A DNA stretch of 64,000 bases. Source: Kofleriaceae bacterium (GTDB lineage: Bacteria > Myxococcota_A > Polyangia > Haliangiales > Haliangiaceae). This document shows, one piece after another, positions 9,103-19,240 of this stretch (position 1 is its first letter; each line of letters opens with the position of its first letter). Made by a program: the position numbers and the translations under genes. The notes beneath the pieces were generated by a model. The model saw nothing but the letters and a program-made list of their open reading frames with translations. It was not told the origin of the DNA and made no database searches. Where the stretch lies: contig JAGPCY010000007.1 of NCBI GenBank assembly GCA_018057825.1, forward strand, positions 204,058 through 268,057, written 5' to 3'.

Positions 9103-11247
9103 TCAGAACTCGCGCGCGGTGCGCCCGAGATCGAGGTCGGCGCCGGTCGTGGTGCCGGCGCGCTCGGTCGGCGCGGTCCCGGGGAGGAACCACAGTTCGA
9201 GGGCGGCGCCGCCGCTGGCGAGCAGCCCGCTGGCGCGATCGATCCGCGCCCGCTCGACGGTCGGCGGCGGCGCGCCGGGCACCGGCGCGGGCGGTCGCTC
9301 CCCTTCGGCGGCCGCGACCATCGTCAGCCAGGCCGGCAGCGCCACCTTGGCGCCGTCGGCGCCGCGTCCGAGCGGACGGCTGGCGTCGTCGTGGCCGACC
9401 CACACCGCCGCGGTCACGCGCGCGGTCATGCCGACGAACCAGGCGTCGGTGGCGCGGTTGGTCGTGCCGGTCTTGCCGGCGCTGGGTCGGCCCAGCGCCC
9501 GGGCCGCGCGCGCGGTGCCGCGGGTGGTCACGCCGGTCAACAGATCGCGCGTGAGGAACGCGACCGCGCCGTCGACGACCTGCCCGCGGGTGGCGTTGGC
9601 GCGGGCCGCGGGGTCGAGGCCGGCGACCGCGGCCAGGCGATCGAGGCGCCGGGCCGGATCGAGCCACGGATCGCGTGGATCGGCGGCGTCGAACAGCACC
9701 TGCTCGCCGCGGCGGACCCGGACGATCACGCGGACCGCGACGTCCCAACCGTCGCGGGCGAGGATCGCGTAGGCCCGGGCCAGCTCGATCGGATGGACGC
9801 ACGACGCGCCCAGCGCCATCGCGCGCACGTCGGCGATCGCGGTCGACACGCCGAGGCGGCGGGCCAGATCGATCACCGCCGGCGCGCCGACCCGATCGAG
9901 GGCGTCGATCGCGGGCGCGTTGAGCGAGTAGGCCAGGGCGTCGGCGGCGATCGCGACGCCGCGGTAGCTGGCGCCCGAGCGCGGTCGCCAGTGCTCGGCG
10001 GTGGCCTCGTCGTACTCGGCGATCGGCGCGTCGCGCAGCGCGGTCGCCGCGGTCAGGGTGCGGCGCTCGAGGCCGGCGGCGTAGATCACCGGCTTCCACA
10101 CCGAGCCGGGCTGGCGGCACGCCATGATCAGGCGATCGAAGCCGCCGAGCTGCCAGCGCACGCCGCCGGCCATCGCCGCGACGTAGCCGGTCGCATGATC
10201 CCAGACCACCGCCGCGGCCTCGGGGGTCGCGCCGTCGTCGCTCGGCCAGGCCGCGGTCGCGGTGGTCAGCGCGCCATCGACCGCGTGGGCCAGCGCCGGC
10301 TCGGCCGCGGTCTCGATCGTCAGCCCGCCGGCCGCCGCCTCGAGGGGGATCGACTCCTCGACCAGGCGGCGGACGTGATCGGCGTACCACGGCACCCGCA
10401 CCGCGCGCCCCGACGGCGCCAGCGTCAGCGGCCGGGCCGCGGCGGCCGCGCGGGTCGCCTCGTCGATCATCGCCGCCCGCGCCATCCGGGCCAGGACCTC
10501 GTCGCGGCGGGCCCGGGCCGCGGTCGGATCGCGGCGCGGGTCGAGGCGGCTCGGCGCCTGGATGAGGCCGGCCAGGAGCGCGGCCTCGTCGAGGGTGAGC
10601 GCGGCCAGCGGCTTGGCGAAGTAGGCGTCGGCGGCCGCCGCCACCCCGTAGGCGCCGTCGCCGAGGAACACGAAGTTCAGGTAGGCCTCGAGGATCTGCG
10701 CCTTGCTCCACACCCGCTCGAGGCGCCGGGCCACCAGGGCCTCGCGCAGCTTGCGATCGAAGGACCGGACCCGGCCGAGGTCGGGCGTCAGGTTGCGCGC
10801 GAGCTGCTGGGTGATCGTCGACGCCCCCGAGGTGGTGCGCCCCGATCGCCAGTTGGTCCACGCCGCGCGCGCGATCGCCCGGTAGTCGACGCCGCGGTGG
10901 TGGAAGAAGCGCAGGTCCTCGGCGGCCAGCACCGCCTGGACCACCACCGGCGGGACGTCCGAAAGCCGGACGACCGTGCGATGGCCGACCACCGCGCCGT
11001 CGGTGAACGGCAGCGCGGTCAGGACCGTGCCGTCGGCGGCCACCAGCCGCGAGGTCGCCGGCGCGCCGGCCTGCCAGGCGGCGACGTCGGGCACCGCGGG
11101 CAGGCCGCGGTCGGCCGCGCGCAGCCGCGCGATCGCCGTCAGCCCGCCGAGCGTCGGCGCCGCGATCGCCACCCACGCCACCGCGATCAGCGCCAGCCGC
11201 CACCAGCCGCCACCGCGGCGGCGGTTGCCGACGATCACGCGCGTCAT
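9103..11247 (-). CDS. Bifunctional penicillin-binding protein (GT51 transglycosylase + transpeptidase)
   Basis: A class A penicillin-binding protein of 714 aa that polymerises and cross-links peptidoglycan in the periplasm. One N-terminal membrane anchor (about residues 16-38) is followed by the GT51 domain with the catalytic glutamate in AAEDLRFFHHRG (E110) and the GASTITQQLARNL motif. The transpeptidase domain has SVWK with the acylated serine (about residue 380), YSLN as the SxN motif, and GKTGTT as the KTG motif (about residue 589). The C-terminal 60 residues are Pro-rich and end in a short beta-like segment. The start at ATG 11247 overlaps the stop of the upstream gene in an ATGA arrangement, so translation is probably coupled. 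The longer open frame upstream is a shadow of that gene. Assignment to PBP1A or PBP1C is not possible by eye. Confidence 0.95.
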   Translation of the reverse strand: MTRVIVGNRRRGGGWWRLALIAVAWVAIAAPTLGGLTAIARLRAADRGLPAVPDVAAWQAGAPATSRLVAADGTVLTALPFTDGAVVGHRTVVRLSDVPPVVVQAVLAAEDLRFFHHRGVDYRAIARAAWTNWRSGRTTSGASTITQQLARNLTPDLGRVRSFDRKLREALVARRLERVWSKAQILEAYLNFVFLGDGAYGVAAAADAYFAKPLAALTLDEAALLAGLIQAPSRLDPRRDPTAARARRDEVLARMARAAMIDEATRAAAAARPLTLAPSGRAVRVPWYADHVRRLVEESIPLEAAAGGLTIETAAEPALAHAVDGALTTATAAWPSDDGATPEAAAVVWDHATGYVAAMAGGVRWQLGGFDRLIMACRQPGSVWKPVIYAAGLERRTLTAATALRDAPIAEYDEATAEHWRPRSGASYRGVAIAADALAYSLNAPAIDALDRVGAPAVIDLARRLGVSTAIADVRAMALGASCVHPIELARAYAILARDGWDVAVRVIVRVRRGEQVLFDAADPRDPWLDPARRLDRLAAVAGLDPAARANATRGQVVDGAVAFLTRDLLTGVTTRGTARAARALGRPSAGKTGTTNRATDAWFVGMTARVTAAVWVGHDDASRPLGRGADGAKVALPAWLTMVAAAEGERPPAPVPGAPPPTVERARIDRASGLLASGGAALELWFLPGTAPTERAGTTTGADLDLGRTAREF

Positions 11248-12212
11248 GACGCGAACAGGGCCATCTGTTCGGGCGGGCCCAGGACCCGGGCCCGCGCGCC
11301 GACGGCGGCGGCGATGGCCGGCGCGCACGGCCCGGTCACCGCGACCGCGGTCGCGCCGCTGTGGCCGATGAAGCCGAGCAGGCCGTCGCGATCGGCGGCG
11401 CCGCTCCACGCCACCGCGGCGTCGACCGCCAGCGTCCGCACCAGCTCGCGCTCGCAGGCCAGCCCCGAGGCCAGGATGACCCGCGCCGGCCGCGCGCCCA
11501 GGGCCGCCGCCAGGCGCGGGCGATCGCGCACCGGCCACACCAGCACGTCGGCGCGGGCCACGCTGCGTCGCACCGTCGGCGCCGGCAGGCCGGCCGCGCT
11601 CAGCCGACCGGCGGCCTCGACGATCGCGCGATGGCCGGCCACCGCCAGGCCGTCGGCGGCCAGGCGCTCGGCGACCGCTAGCCCGCGCAGCGGGTTCGAC
11701 ACCAGGAGCGCCGCGACCCGACCGTCGGCGCCGGCCTCGCGCGCCAGCGCGATCACCCGGGCCTCACCGTCGCGGGCGAAGGCGTGGTGGCGCTCGCCGT
11801 AGGGCGCCGCCACCACCAGCGTGTCGCACGGGATCAGATCGGCGCGGCGCGGATCGATCGCGCCGGCGTACAGCACTCGGTGGGCCCCGGTGTCGACGTG
11901 GAGCGCCGCCGCGCCGGGACCGTAGCCGCTCGGCAAGAGCGTCAGCCGGGTCTCGCCGAGCGTGAACGGGCGGTGCAGCGGCACCCGCAGCTCCTGCGCC
12001 CGCGCGCCGAGCAGCGCCAGGGTCGGCGCGGTCGCGATGAGCTGGCCGTGGCCGGCGCGCGCGGTGCGCTCGGCCGAGGTGCGATCGGCCGCCGACACGA
12101 AGCACACCGCCCGGGTCCGCCGCGCGTCACACCAGATCGCGGTGCCGAGCACGTGGACCCCGTCTCGCCAGGCCACCGCCGTCGGCGGCGCTCCGCGCGA
12201 TCGGCGCTTCAT
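11244..12212 (-). CDS. Degenerate metallo-beta-lactamase/CPSF-like protein
   Basis: A 322-aa protein resembling the ligase-associated exonuclease/RNase-J branch of the metallo-beta-lactamase fold. The recognisable parts are a strand-turn LLPSGYGPGAAALHV followed by RVLYAGAID, which matches the AGHxxGSA...YTGD segment of CPSF-type enzymes, then a strand DTLVVAAPYG and a beta-CASP-like Rossmann region. The HxHxDH zinc motif is absent and the aspartate of the GD motif is not conserved, so it is probably not a metal-dependent nuclease. The chosen start ATG 12212 gives a basic leader followed by a strand; an upstream start at 12266 is possible. Its stop overlaps the penicillin-binding-protein start by 4 bases, so a link to cell-wall synthesis is suggested by context only. 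Confidence 0.6.
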   Translation of the reverse strand: MKRRSRGAPPTAVAWRDGVHVLGTAIWCDARRTRAVCFVSAADRTSAERTARAGHGQLIATAPTLALLGARAQELRVPLHRPFTLGETRLTLLPSGYGPGAAALHVDTGAHRVLYAGAIDPRRADLIPCDTLVVAAPYGERHHAFARDGEARVIALAREAGADGRVAALLVSNPLRGLAVAERLAADGLAVAGHRAIVEAAGRLSAAGLPAPTVRRSVARADVLVWPVRDRPRLAAALGARPARVILASGLACERELVRTLAVDAAVAWSGAADRDGLLGFIGHSGATAVAVTGPCAPAIAAAVGARARVLGPPEQMALFAS

Positions 12213-12330
12213 CGCCGCACCCTGCCACGGTCGCGTGGCGACCGCAATTCGTCGGCGCACCCGCAACCGCGGTGCGCCCGTGCCGATACTGGGCCCAAAC
12301 GCGTCGCAGAGCGACGCAGACAGGAGTCGT

Positions 12331-15300
12331 ATGGGATGGACCGCCTACTACCAGATCTTGCGCGACCGACCTTTCGATGATGCGGAGCTCCAGCTCCTGG
12401 TCGATCGGATCGCGACCCACAACCGCACGCCGTGGGAGGGCGAGAGCTTCGGTCTCGCGGTCGCCCGCAGCCCGCAAGCCGACGGCGTGATCGCCACCGG
12501 CTGGCAGAAGCTGCCCCACGACCTCGACTCGCTCGATCTGACGCGGCTGTGTACGGTCCTGACCGAGCTGGCGGCGACCTTCGTCGACATCGAGCTCCGG
12601 GCTGCGGACGACTACGGATGCTTGGCCTGGGAGCCAGGCGCTCGGGTCGTGAGCTGCACCAGCCGCCGTGGCCCGCCTCTGGTCGGCAGCATCAGCCGTG
12701 ACGATTTCGTCGACCCGGCCTCGGTCGTGGCGCCGACCCGCAGCCCGCTGCCGCCGGCGGTCGACGCGTGGCTCGCGGGCGGGGCGCCGACCGTCGAGAC
12801 CCTGGCGACCGCGCTCCGCGAGCTCGCCGCCTGCGCGTCCTCCGACCCTCGCGCGGACACCCTGCGCGCGGCGTTGACCGAGGCGCCGACCGAGCTGGTG
12901 GCGCAGGCCGCCCTGGACGCCCACGCTGAGGTCCATCGCGCTACCGCCACCGCCGACCTGGCCCGGTCCGCCCTGCGCGAGGTCGCCGGCGCGGCGCTGA
13001 CCGACGCGGTGGTCGAGGGCTTCCTCGCCGTCTGGCGCGAGCCCCACGGGCTGTACTGGTACGGCGACATGGACTTCCCCGACGAGTTCCTCGACCGCCT
13101 GGCTGAGACTCCGGCGGTGGTCGCCGCGTGGGTCGCCGACGTCGAGGCGGCGCGGACCGGGGGGCCCGACGAGCTCGGCCACCGTCGCGCCGAGCAGGCG
13201 GCGATTCACCTCGCGCGTCGACCGACAGCGGCGACCCTGTCGGTGCTCATCGACGCAGCTCGCGGCGCGCGGAGCGCGACTGCGACCGACGACCAGACCT
13301 ACCACAGCGTGCCCGGGATCTATGAAGGGCTGGCCCGGGCCGGCGGTCCCGCCGTCGTGGCGACGCTCCTCCTGGACCTCGGCACCCGCGATCGCTGGGC
13401 GCGCCATCACGGGCGCGCGCTCGCGACCGTCGCCGCGTGGGACCCGACGCGGGCGCACGACGTCGCCCGCGCGCTGATCGCCGCCGAGCAGCGCGTCGGC
13501 GATGTGATCCCGACCCTCGAGCGCCTCGGTGATGTCGCCGCCCTGGAGGTCCTGGCCGGTTACCCGGTGGACTGGGTTCGTCGCGCCGCCGCCGCGGCCC
13601 TGGGCGTGCTCGGGGCGGCGCCGCCCGCCGAGCCCACATCGTGGTCGCTCGGCGCGCGCCTGCTGCATCCGGCCGAGGCCGTGCGCGACGAGGCGCTGCG
13701 CGAGCTCGATCGCAGCGGCGATCCGTCGATGCTCGCGTCGCTCGTCATCGGGGACGCCCTCGACCGCGCGATCCGCGCCGACAGCACCGGCATCGCGTGG
13801 CGCTCCCTCGAACGCTTGCCCGCCAAGGTGCGGCGACGCCCCATCGCTGAACAGCTCGCGACGTTGACTGAGCAGGCCGCGCTCCCGGAGCTGACAGAGG
13901 TGCTGTCGCGCGGGATCGCCGAGTCGGCGGCCGCGCTGCGCCGCCCGCGCCCGCGGTTGACCGAGGCCAGCGAGCGCGCGCTGCTCGCCGAGGAGGACGC
14001 GATCCTCGCCGCGTTGCGCGGTGGACGCCTGGCGCCGACCGAGCCGACCGCGGCGATCGCCGCACCCGCCGTCGTGACCTGGCGCGACCAGGACGCAGCG
14101 AGCGCTCCGTCGGAGGTCGCGCCGTCGGCCGCATCCCCGACGACCGCCGCGGACGACGACGCGCTGATCGACGCGCTGCTGGCGGGCGTCGTTCTCGAGC
14201 AGGTCCCGTCCCCTGCGGTCCTGGCCGCCGCCGGGTTGTCGGCTTCTCTGGCCACCGATGATCGCCGGTCGCGCGGCCGCGCGCTACACGAGCGCCTGCT
14301 CGGCTTCGGCGCGACCCGAGTTGGTCGTCGGTTGATCGCCTGCGCGGGTCAGCTCCGCGACGCCTACGTAGCAGGCTTCGCCAGCGAGGTCCTGCCGCAG
14401 GCGCTAACCGATCCCGAGGTGGCCGCGGCGCTCGTGCGGGCCTGGGACCAGGCCCACGGCGAGCCGTGGCCCTCGCCGACGCGCTTCGACGACATGCTGC
14501 GCGCCGGCGCCAACCACCCGCACGTCCTGGGCGCCGCGCTCGAGGTCCTCGGTGCGCCGGGCGACACCACACAGCGCGATCGCACCGCGTCGGCGCTAGA
14601 CGTCCTGGCCAGCGCGACCGAGCATCGTCGACTCGTGGCGGCGGCGCTGGTCGCGCGGGTCGCCGCCGATCGCGCGTGGCCCGACCCGCAGGTGCCGTGG
14701 CGCAACGACGTCTACCGCGCGCTCGCCAAGGTCGCCGATGCGACCACGGTCGCGACCGCGCTCCTCGAGCTGGCCGCGCCGCGCGAGGCGCACCGCCGCG
14801 AGGCGCTGCTCGAGTGGATCGCCCGCGCCGGGCGGGGCTCCGAGGTCGTCGCGGTGGTGCGCGCCGCGCTCGACTGGCCTGGCCTCGCCGCCCCCGCGGC
14901 TCGGCTCCTGCGCTCGGGGGAGATGCTCGGTCGCGACGAGCGAGAGCAGCTCCTCGCGCATCCCTTTTGGCGCGTACGCCTGGCGGTCGCGGACGGCAAC
15001 CCGCGCTACGACGACGCGCGGGTCGAGCGCTACGCGGTGTGGGCCGCGATCGACGCCGCCGGCGCGGCGGTCCCGGACAACGACCGCCGCTGGGCGCGGA
15101 GCGATCAGGATCCCCCCGGCGCGACCTGGGCCGAGTTGGCCGCCCGCTACGGCACGCCGATCGTGCTGCCGCCGCTGCCGCCACCGGCCGCGGGAGTCGA
15201 TGCCGCGTGTGCCGACTACCGGGCCTGGGCGCTGTGGAGCCTCGATGAACAGCCGATCGCGGCAGAGCTGGCGTTGCGAATCGCAGCCGACGAGCTCGAT

Positions 15301-15693
15301 CGCGCGATGACCGCCCGCGGCGGTCCGCGCACCGGCGCGCGGTGGTCGCGCTGGCGAGCGATCGGCGTCGACGTGCCGGTGACCCGCGCCGAGCGACTGC
15401 GCTGGTTGCGTGCCCAGCCGCGCGACGGCCTGTCCGCCAACCTCGCCGCGATCGCGCGCGACGGCGCGGATGGTGCCGCCGCGGTCGCCGCGTCGCTGCC
15501 CGGCCCGCTCTTGGCCTTGTCCGCCGAGGATCGACTCGCCCACGCGGCTATTGAGGACGAGGTCGTCGCGCGCGGCCGCGTCCTGCTCGCCGAGGGACCG
15601 CCGCCCGCGCTGATCGACGTTGCGCCGCCCGCGCGGGTCGACGTGGCGCCGTCGGCGCGTGGGCCGCGATCGTCCGGGGTGACCTACTTCTGA
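12331..15693 (+). CDS. Large helical-repeat (HEAT-like) protein of unknown function
   Basis: A 1120-aa cytoplasmic protein starting at ATG 12331, with a CAGGAG ribosome-binding site about 5 bases upstream. The first 120 residues form a distinct domain beginning GWTAYYQILRDRPFDDAEL; the remainder is Ala/Leu/Arg-rich, with helical repeats of about 30-40 residues that look HEAT-like (for example LATVAAWDPTRAHDVARAL and VRRAAAAALGVLGAAPP). There is no signal peptide, membrane segment or catalytic motif that I recognise. An Ala/Pro/Ser-rich stretch near residues 565-620 separates two repeat blocks. It stands alone between the divergent metallo-beta-lactamase-like gene and a convergent PilZ gene. 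Some N-terminally similar proteins accompany toxin-immunity loci in Myxococcota, but I cannot support that here. Probably a protein-interaction scaffold. Confidence 0.8.
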   Translation: MGWTAYYQILRDRPFDDAELQLLVDRIATHNRTPWEGESFGLAVARSPQADGVIATGWQKLPHDLDSLDLTRLCTVLTELAATFVDIELRAADDYGCLAWEPGARVVSCTSRRGPPLVGSISRDDFVDPASVVAPTRSPLPPAVDAWLAGGAPTVETLATALRELAACASSDPRADTLRAALTEAPTELVAQAALDAHAEVHRATATADLARSALREVAGAALTDAVVEGFLAVWREPHGLYWYGDMDFPDEFLDRLAETPAVVAAWVADVEAARTGGPDELGHRRAEQAAIHLARRPTAATLSVLIDAARGARSATATDDQTYHSVPGIYEGLARAGGPAVVATLLLDLGTRDRWARHHGRALATVAAWDPTRAHDVARALIAAEQRVGDVIPTLERLGDVAALEVLAGYPVDWVRRAAAAALGVLGAAPPAEPTSWSLGARLLHPAEAVRDEALRELDRSGDPSMLASLVIGDALDRAIRADSTGIAWRSLERLPAKVRRRPIAEQLATLTEQAALPELTEVLSRGIAESAAALRRPRPRLTEASERALLAEEDAILAALRGGRLAPTEPTAAIAAPAVVTWRDQDAASAPSEVAPSAASPTTAADDDALIDALLAGVVLEQVPSPAVLAAAGLSASLATDDRRSRGRALHERLLGFGATRVGRRLIACAGQLRDAYVAGFASEVLPQALTDPEVAAALVRAWDQAHGEPWPSPTRFDDMLRAGANHPHVLGAALEVLGAPGDTTQRDRTASALDVLASATEHRRLVAAALVARVAADRAWPDPQVPWRNDVYRALAKVADATTVATALLELAAPREAHRREALLEWIARAGRGSEVVAVVRAALDWPGLAAPAARLLRSGEMLGRDEREQLLAHPFWRVRLAVADGNPRYDDARVERYAVWAAIDAAGAAVPDNDRRWARSDQDPPGATWAELAARYGTPIVLPPLPPPAAGVDAACADYRAWALWSLDEQPIAAELALRIAADELDRAMTARGGPRTGARWSRWRAIGVDVPVTRAERLRWLRAQPRDGLSANLAAIARDGADGAAAVAASLPGPLLALSAEDRLAHAAIEDEVVARGRVLLAEGPPPALIDVAPPARVDVAPSARGPRSSGVTYF

Positions 15694-15719
15694 ACCGGCG
15701 CGCTTGCGCGATCGCCGCG

Positions 15720-16346
15720 CTACGCCAGCGTGTCGTCGGGCAGCGAGCCGGCGAGGAACTCGCGCTCGAGGGCGTCGACCGCCGCGGTCAGCGCCGCGGC
15801 GTCGCCGGTCGTGGTGCGGAAGACGATGCCCATGCCGGCGACGTCTTCGTCCTCGGGCACCACGGTGTGCGTCACCCGGCCGACCACCGAGAGTGGCTCG
15901 GCGCGGCCGGGGAAGCTGATGATCAGGTGGACCTCGGCGTCCTCGGGGAGCGGCTCGTCGGTGAGCACGAACACGCCGTGCTCGTTGATGTCGCGCGTGT
16001 GGGTCTCGACCGGGCCCTTGAGCCCGCCGTAGGTCACGCTCAGCCGCACCGGTAGTCGCCGCGACTCGCGCAGGTTGAGCAGGCCGCCGCGCACGAAGCC
16101 GTTCAGGTAGTTCACCTTCTCGCGCTCGGCCGGCCCGAGCCCGATGAGCGACGTGCCCTCGCCGCGGAAGCCGACCACCGGCCCGCGCAGGATCACCCGC
16201 GGGCCGCCGTCGCCACACGCCAGGTCGACGCGGATCAGATCGCCGACGGCCGGGCGGATCGGGGTCGCCACCGCCACGGTGCCGTCGCGCGGGTCGAACA
16301 CCCGGATCCAGTCCGACGGCGAGTCCAGGCGGAGCACCACGCGCAC
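15720..16346 (-). CDS. PilZ-domain protein
   Basis: A 208-aa protein with a C-terminal PilZ domain, which in many bacteria binds cyclic di-GMP. The N-terminal 95 residues resemble the YcgR-N-type barrel that precedes PilZ (VVLRLDSPSDWIRVFDP and VILRGPVVGF). The PilZ part begins RESRRLPVRLSVTY, giving the RxxxR motif, and continues with TRDINEHGVFV in place of the usual DxSxxG; the Asn-for-Ser change may affect ligand binding. GTG 16346 is preferred because it lies after the stop of the upstream PDZ gene (16369), while the longer frame to 16403 would overlap it. The two genes are probably co-transcribed. Confidence 0.85.
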   Translation of the reverse strand: MRVVLRLDSPSDWIRVFDPRDGTVAVATPIRPAVGDLIRVDLACGDGGPRVILRGPVVGFRGEGTSLIGLGPAEREKVNYLNGFVRGGLLNLRESRRLPVRLSVTYGGLKGPVETHTRDINEHGVFVLTDEPLPEDAEVHLIISFPGRAEPLSVVGRVTHTVVPEDEDVAGMGIVFRTTTGDAAALTAAVDALEREFLAGSLPDDTLA

Positions 16347-16368
16347 CGCCCGACGATACCAGAACGCG

Positions 16369-17331
16369 TCACTGGAGGGCGAAGCGCAGCGTGCCGGTCG
16401 CACCGGCCCGCTCGATCGCGATCGTCAGCTTCTTGGCCGAGCCCAGCCGGACGTAGGCGGCCGCGGCGTCGTCGAGGGTGCGCAGCGGCGCGCCGTCGAT
16501 GGCGGTCACGACGTCGCCCGGGCGCAGGCCCAGCCGCCAGACGTACGAGCTGGTCGGCACCGTCGCCAAGCGTACGCCGCGCGGCGTCCGCGCGAAGCCC
16601 AGCTCCTTGGCCAGGCGATCGAAGTCGGCCAGCGCCGCCGACAGCTCGGCCTTCTTGATCGTCAGGCTCTCGACGCGGATGGCCTCGGGGCCCGCGGGCG
16701 CAGGCGGCGTGGCGACCGTCGGCGTGGCGACCGTCGGCGTGGCGACCGTCGGCGTGGCGACCGCCGGCGTGGCGACCGTCGGTGTGGCGACCGTTGGACC
16801 CACCGTCGGCCGCGCCGGCGCGTAGGGATCGACCGGTCCGGCCCCGGCCCGCTGCGGCGTCGGCGCCAGGACCTCGCGGACCTCGGCGCCGCCCCCCACA
16901 CTCGGAGCGGCCGCGTAGGGATCGACCGGTCCACCCGGGCGCGCTGCCGGCGCCGTCCCCGCGTACGGATCGAGCAGGCCGGTCTTCGGCCGCAGGGCCT
17001 CCGGCTGATCGCCCGGCGCGCTGGCCGTCGGCCCGCTCGAGGTCGGCCCGGTCGCGGGCGCCACCAGCACCAGCTCGCGGCCGCCGGCGCGTACGACCAC
17101 CGAGTCCTCGCCGATCTCGACGACCTCCCAGCGCCCGACCTTGTCGCCCTCGCCGACCACGACGTGCTTGCCGGTGTCCTGGTTGAGCACCAGGGCCTGC
17201 TGGGTGTCGGCGAAGACCTGGACCACCCGCACGCCGACCTTGCCGACGCGCGGCTTGGTCGGACGGTCCTCGGCGTGGGCCGCCGTGGTGGCGAGACCCA
17301 GGACCAGGACGGCGAGCAACCCGAAGCGCAT
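16369..17331 (-). CDS. GspC-like periplasmic PDZ protein
   Basis: A 320-aa exported protein. Residues 1-20 are a cleavable signal peptide (MRFGLLAVLVLGLATTAAHA). A beta-rich segment follows (about 28-90: VRVVQVFADTQQALVLNQDTG...) resembling the homology region of type II secretion protein C. A Pro/Thr/Val-rich linker then includes six tandem TPTVA-type repeats encoded by a 15-bp repeat. The C-terminal 100 residues are a PDZ domain with YVWRLGLRPGDVVTAIDG. This order (N-terminal segment, HR-like region, linker, PDZ) is that of GspC, but GspC normally keeps its N-terminal helix as an anchor and sits in a gsp operon, and no other gsp gene is in the window. An alternative is a generic PDZ periplasmic adaptor. 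Confidence 0.7.
   Translation of the reverse strand: MRFGLLAVLVLGLATTAAHAEDRPTKPRVGKVGVRVVQVFADTQQALVLNQDTGKHVVVGEGDKVGRWEVVEIGEDSVVVRAGGRELVLVAPATGPTSSGPTASAPGDQPEALRPKTGLLDPYAGTAPAARPGGPVDPYAAAPSVGGGAEVREVLAPTPQRAGAGPVDPYAPARPTVGPTVATPTVATPAVATPTVATPTVATPTVATPPAPAGPEAIRVESLTIKKAELSAALADFDRLAKELGFARTPRGVRLATVPTSSYVWRLGLRPGDVVTAIDGAPLRTLDDAAAAYVRLGSAKKLTIAIERAGATGTLRFALQ
16706..16795. repeat. Six tandem 15-bp repeats inside the PDZ protein linker
   Basis: Six consecutive 15-base units of the form GGCGTGGCGACCGTC (16706, 16721, 16736, 16751, 16766, 16781), the fourth and sixth with small changes. They are in frame and encode a Thr-Pro-Thr-Val-Ala-type linker on the minus strand. Because the unit is a multiple of three, copy number could vary without breaking the gene. 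Confidence 0.9.
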
Positions 17332-17453
17332 ACGCCTCGAGGGTAGCAAATCACGTTCCTGCCGTCCCGCGCCTCGTCTGCGTGGGATCCCGGCCGCTTG
17401 GACCACCCGGTGTGGTCGGCGCTTCACGCCCCCCGTGGCAGGTCGGAGGCCGC

Positions 17454-17533
17454 GAGGCGGAGGCGGACGCCGGGGCCGGGACCGAGGCGGAGGCCGAGGC
17501 CGAGACCGAACCCGAGGCCGAGACCGAGTCCGA
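17454..17533. repeat. Degenerate hexanucleotide array (GAG-RCC type)
   Basis: A run of hexamers GAGGCG, GAGGCC, GAGACC, GAACCC and GAGTCC on the plus strand, between the start of the PDZ gene and the stop of pspA. The array ends about 20 bases before the pspA stop. It belongs to the family also seen at 33594, 36922, 44185, 48513 and 62977. Confidence 0.85.
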
Positions 17534-17553
17534 CGACGCCGCCCGCCCGGGGC

Positions 17554-18393
<840 letters not shown>

Positions 18394-18412
18394 GGATTTA
18401 TCCCGCTTTGCG

Positions 18413-18452
18413 CTGGAGTTTCCAGCCTACGGGATCAACTGTCAGGTTGCAA
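18413..18452 (-). promoter_or_regulatory. Possible pspA promoter with small inverted repeat
   Basis: On the minus strand TTGCAA (18452-18447), a 17-base spacer and TAGGCT (18429-18424) precede the pspA ATG at 18393. A short inverted repeat CTGGA-GTT-TCCAG (18413-18425) overlaps the downstream edge of the -10 box. The spacing is good but the -10 match is poor. Confidence 0.35.
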
Positions 18453-18487
18453 CGTCACCGCGGCGCGTGATACCTCGCGCGCTCGCC

Positions 18488-19224
<737 letters not shown>

Positions 19225-19228
<4 letters not shown>

Positions 19229-19240
19229 CGGCGCCGCTAC
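19225..19240. terminator. 16-bp palindrome between convergent uppS and Uma2 gene
   Basis: GTAGCGGC followed directly by GCCGCTAC is a perfect palindrome covering the uppS stop codon and reaching the stop of the convergent gene at 19237. It could form a short stem in transcripts from either side, though with no loop bases and no T-run it is a weak terminator candidate. Confidence 0.3.

Noticed and set aside
8707..11802. A 1031-codon open frame on the plus strand
   Set aside because: It lies opposite the penicillin-binding-protein and metallo-beta-lactamase-like genes and has Arg/Gly/His-rich composition typical of a high-GC antisense frame.
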